Positions 61,890 to 64,000 of a DNA stretch of 64,000 nucleotides are shown here, in pieces. Position 1 is the first letter of the stretch. Each line of letters starts with the position of its first letter. Under the pieces are notes generated by a model. The model saw only the letters and a list, made by a program, of their open reading frames with translations. It had not been told where the DNA came from and searched no databases. The stretch comes from Atlantibacter sp. RC6 (GTDB lineage Bacteria > Pseudomonadota > Gammaproteobacteria > Enterobacterales > Enterobacteriaceae), in the NCBI RefSeq assembly GCF_014193285.1, contig NZ_JACHZE010000001.1:620001-684000 (forward strand), in the 5' to 3' direction. A program made the position numbers and the translations under genes.

Positions 61890-62618
61890 ATGAGTATTCA
61901 ACTAAACGGCATTAATTGCTTCTACGGCGCACATCAGGCGCTGTTTGACATCACCCTACATTGCCCTCAGGGCGAAACGCTGGTGCTGCTTGGTCCAAGC
62001 GGTGCGGGTAAAAGCTCGCTGCTGCGCGTACTCAACCTGCTTGAGATGCCGCGCTCCGGGCAGCTCACTATCGCCGGTAATCACTTTGACTTTGTCAAAA
62101 CGCCGGACGATAAAGCGATTCGCGAACTGCGCCAGAACGTAGGCATGGTCTTTCAACAGTACAATCTGTGGCCCCATCTGACGGTGCTGCAAAACCTGAT
62201 TGAAGCGCCGTGCCGCGTGCTGGGCCTTAGCAAAGCGGACGCCCGCGCCCGCGCTGATAAACTGCTGGAGCGCCTGCGCTTAACGCCGTATGTGGATCGC
62301 TATCCGCTGCACCTTTCCGGCGGCCAACAGCAGCGCGTGGCGATTGCCCGCGCCCTGATGATGGAACCGCAGGTGTTGCTGTTCGACGAACCGACCGCGG
62401 CGTTGGATCCGGAGATCACCGCGCAAATCGTCAGCATCATCCGCGAACTTTCACAAACCGGGATCACCCAGGTTATCGTCACCCATGAAGTTGAAGTGGC
62501 ACGCAAAACCGCGAGCCGCGTGGTGTATATGGAAAACGGCCATATCATCGAGCAGGGGGATGCGAGTTGCTTTACCCACCCGCAGACCGATGCGTTTAAA
62601 TACTACTTATCTCACTGA
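61890..62618 (+). CDS. artP: Arginine ABC transporter ATP-binding protein ArtP
   Basis: Cytoplasmic ATPase of the arginine uptake system ArtPIQM-J. It has 242 residues with Walker A GPSGAGKS (35-42), Q-loop in [10 protein letters not shown], signature LSGGQQQR, Walker [15 protein letters not shown] and the H-loop in IVTHEVEVA. The protein begins [13 protein letters not shown] as in E. coli. artI follows 20 bases later. Confidence 0.98.
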   Translation: MSIQLNGINCFYGAHQALFDITLHCPQGETLVLLGPSGAGKSSLLRVLNLLEMPRSGQLTIAGNHFDFVKTPDDKAIRELRQNVGMVFQQYNLWPHLTVLQNLIEAPCRVLGLSKADARARADKLLERLRLTPYVDRYPLHLSGGQQQRVAIARALMMEPQVLLFDEPTAALDPEITAQIVSIIRELSQTGITQVIVTHEVEVARKTASRVVYMENGHIIEQGDASCFTHPQTDAFKYYLSH

Positions 62619-62638
62619 TGTTGATCGGGACAATGACA

Positions 62639-63370
62639 ATGAAAAAAGTACTGATTGCCACGCTGCTTGCCAGCATGAGCCTGTCCGCCGCGGCGGCGCA
62701 GACTATTCGTTTTGCCACGGAAGCCTCTTACCCTCCGTTTGAATCCATGAACGACAAAAACGAGATTGTCGGTTTTGACGTGGATCTGGCGAATGCCCTG
62801 TGTAAAGAGATCGACGCCACATGTACCTTTACCAACCAGGCGTTCGACAGCCTGATCCCGAGCCTGAAATTCCGCCGTTTCGACGCGGTGATGGCGGGTA
62901 TGGATATCACCCCTGAGCGTGAAAAGCAGGTGCTGTTCACCAACGCCTATTACGATAACTCCGCGCTGTTCGTGGGCCAGCAGGGTAAAGTCGCCAGCAT
63001 CGACCAGCTGAAAGGCAAAAAAGTGGGTGTCCAGAACGGCACCACCCACCAGAAATTCATTAATGACAAGCACCCGGAAATTACCACCGTGCCGTACGAC
63101 AGCTACCAGAACGCCAAGCTGGATCTGCAAAATGGCCGTATTGACGCGGTATTCGGCGACACAGCCGTGGTGACCGAGTGGCTGAAGAGCAATGACAAAC
63201 TGGCTGCTGTCGGCGATAAAGTGACCGACAAAGATTACTTCGGCACCGGTTTGGGTATCGCGGTTCGTCAGGGCAACACTGAACTTCAGCAGAAATTCAA
63301 TACCGCGCTGGAGAAAGTGAAGAAAGACGGCACCTACGAAACTATCTATAACAAATGGTTCCAGAAGTAA
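62639..63370 (+). CDS. artI: Periplasmic binding protein ArtI
   Basis: Solute-binding protein of the art arginine transport system. It has 243 residues: a signal peptide of about 19-20 residues (MKKVLIATLLASMSLSAAAA), then an amino-acid-binding fold with ATEASYPPFE, GFDVDLANALC and VGVQNGTTHQKFI. I chose the ATG at 62639, not the one two codons earlier at 62633, because it stands at the right distance from GGGA and matches E. coli MKKVL. The E. coli paralogue ArtJ lies beyond artM, outside the window. Confidence 0.97.
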   Translation: MKKVLIATLLASMSLSAAAAQTIRFATEASYPPFESMNDKNEIVGFDVDLANALCKEIDATCTFTNQAFDSLIPSLKFRRFDAVMAGMDITPEREKQVLFTNAYYDNSALFVGQQGKVASIDQLKGKKVGVQNGTTHQKFINDKHPEITTVPYDSYQNAKLDLQNGRIDAVFGDTAVVTEWLKSNDKLAAVGDKVTDKDYFGTGLGIAVRQGNTELQQKFNTALEKVKKDGTYETIYNKWFQK

Positions 63371-63377
63371 TATCTGA

Positions 63378-64000
63378 ATGAACGAAATGTTTCCTCTAGC
63401 AAGCGCCGCCGGGATGACCGTCGGCCTTGCCGTTTGCGCGCTGATCATCGGCCTGGTGCTGGCGATGATCTTCGCGGTTTGGGAGTCGGCTAAATGGCGG
63501 CCTCTCGCCTGGATCGCCACCGGCCTGGTCACGATGTTCCGCGGGCTGCCGGAAATTCTGGTGGTGCTGTTTATCTACTTTGGCTCGTCACAGCTGCTGC
63601 TCCTGCTTTCCGATGGCTTCACACTTAATCTCGGCTTTGCACAAATCCCGGTGCAGATGCAGATTGAAAACTTCGACGTTAGCCCGTTCCTGTGCGGCGT
63701 GATTGCCCTGTCGCTGCTGTATGCCGCCTATGCTTCGCAAACCCTGCGCGGCGCGCTGAAAGCGGTGCCGGTGGGCCAGTGGGAATCCGGCCAGGCGTTG
63801 GGTTTGTCTAAAGTGGCGATTTTCTTCCGGTTGGTGATGCCGCAGATGTGGCGTCATGCTCTGCCCGGCCTTGGCAACCAGTGGCTGGTGCTGCTCAAAG
63901 ACACCGCGCTGGTGTCGTTAATTAGCGTGAACGATTTAATGCTGCAAACCAAAAGCATTGCTACCCGCACTCAGGAGCCGTTTACCTGGTATATCGTGGC
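63378..64000 (+). CDS. artQ: Arginine ABC transporter permease ArtQ, N-terminal part (cut by window end)
   Basis: Inner-membrane permease that pairs with ArtM. 207 codons are present out of about 238. It begins [20 protein letters not shown], with membrane helices at about 10-32 and 50-72 and the EAA-type loop [21 protein letters not shown] contacting ArtP (shown only in part: [18 protein letters not shown]). It starts 7 bases after artI and remains open at the last base. Confidence 0.97.
   Translation, partial: MNEMFPLASAAGMTVGLAVCALIIGLVLAMIFAVWESAKWRPLAWIATGLVTMFRGLPEILVVLFIYFGSSQLLLLLSDGFTLNLGFAQIPVQMQIENFDVSPFLCGVIALSLLYAAYASQTLRGALKAVPVGQWESGQALGLSKVAIFFRLVMPQMWRHALPGLGNQWLVLLKDTALVSLISVNDLMLQTKSIATRTQEPFTWYIV

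Overview
The window is an ordinary stretch of enterobacterial core chromosome. Gene content, order and protein sequence match, almost gene for gene, the region of Escherichia coli K-12 running from the art operon to mukF, read in the opposite direction. Proteins such as Lrp, PflB, InfA, ClpA and TrxB are close to those I remember from E. coli, whereas YbjP, YcbJ, ComEC/YcaI and YbjX are clearly diverged. An extra DoxX-family gene is present, and several genes found in K-12 at these positions are missing (ycaL, ycaM/N/K, dmsABC, tRNA-Ser serW). This points to a member of Enterobacteriaceae other than E. coli (an Enterobacter/Kosakonia/Cronobacter/Klebsiella-like lineage). I cannot fix the genus by eye.

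Layout. 1-3.2 kb: 5' part of mukF (condensin), cmoM (tRNA wobble modification), elyC (envelope), ycbJ. 3.3-13.7 kb, minus strand: cmk, rpsA, ihfB, comEC, msbA, lpxK, ycaQ, ycaR, kdsB, which joins translation, nucleoid, DNA repair and lipid A/KDO supply. 13.8-17.1 kb: serC-aroA and ycaP. 17.2-23.6 kb, plus strand: ycaO, then the anaerobic formate module focA-pflB and pflA. 23.6-25.7 kb: ycaD and ycaC. 25.7-33.6 kb, minus strand: lrp, ftsK, lolA, rarA, serS. 34-39.9 kb, plus strand: trxB, cydD-cydC, aat, infA. 40-46.3 kb: clpA-clpS, cspD and macA-macB. 46.4-51.1 kb: ybjX, ybjD, aqpZ, lysO. 51.2-53.9 kb: the nitrosative-stress pair hcp-hcr. 54-58.7 kb: a doxX-like gene and the poxB-ltaE-ybjT group. 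58.8-64 kb: ybjS, amiD, ybjQ, ybjP and the arginine transporter artP-artI-artQ, the last cut by the window end.

Several genes work together. LpxK makes lipid A, MsbA flips it and KdsB activates the KDO added to it. FocA exports the formate made by PflB, which PflA activates. CydDC exports thiols and supports cytochrome bd, and TrxB sits beside it. ClpS hands N-degron substrates to ClpAP, and Aat creates such N-degrons.

I saw no insertion sequence, prophage, CRISPR array, rRNA or tRNA, and no convincing novel system. The points most worth checking are an AqpZ with a Pro-to-Ser change in its first NPA motif, the extra DoxX-family membrane protein between hcr and poxB, a perfect 18-bp palindrome between macA and ybjX, the absence of tRNA-Ser between infA and clpA, and conserved but catalytically odd proteins (YcbJ, YbjS).
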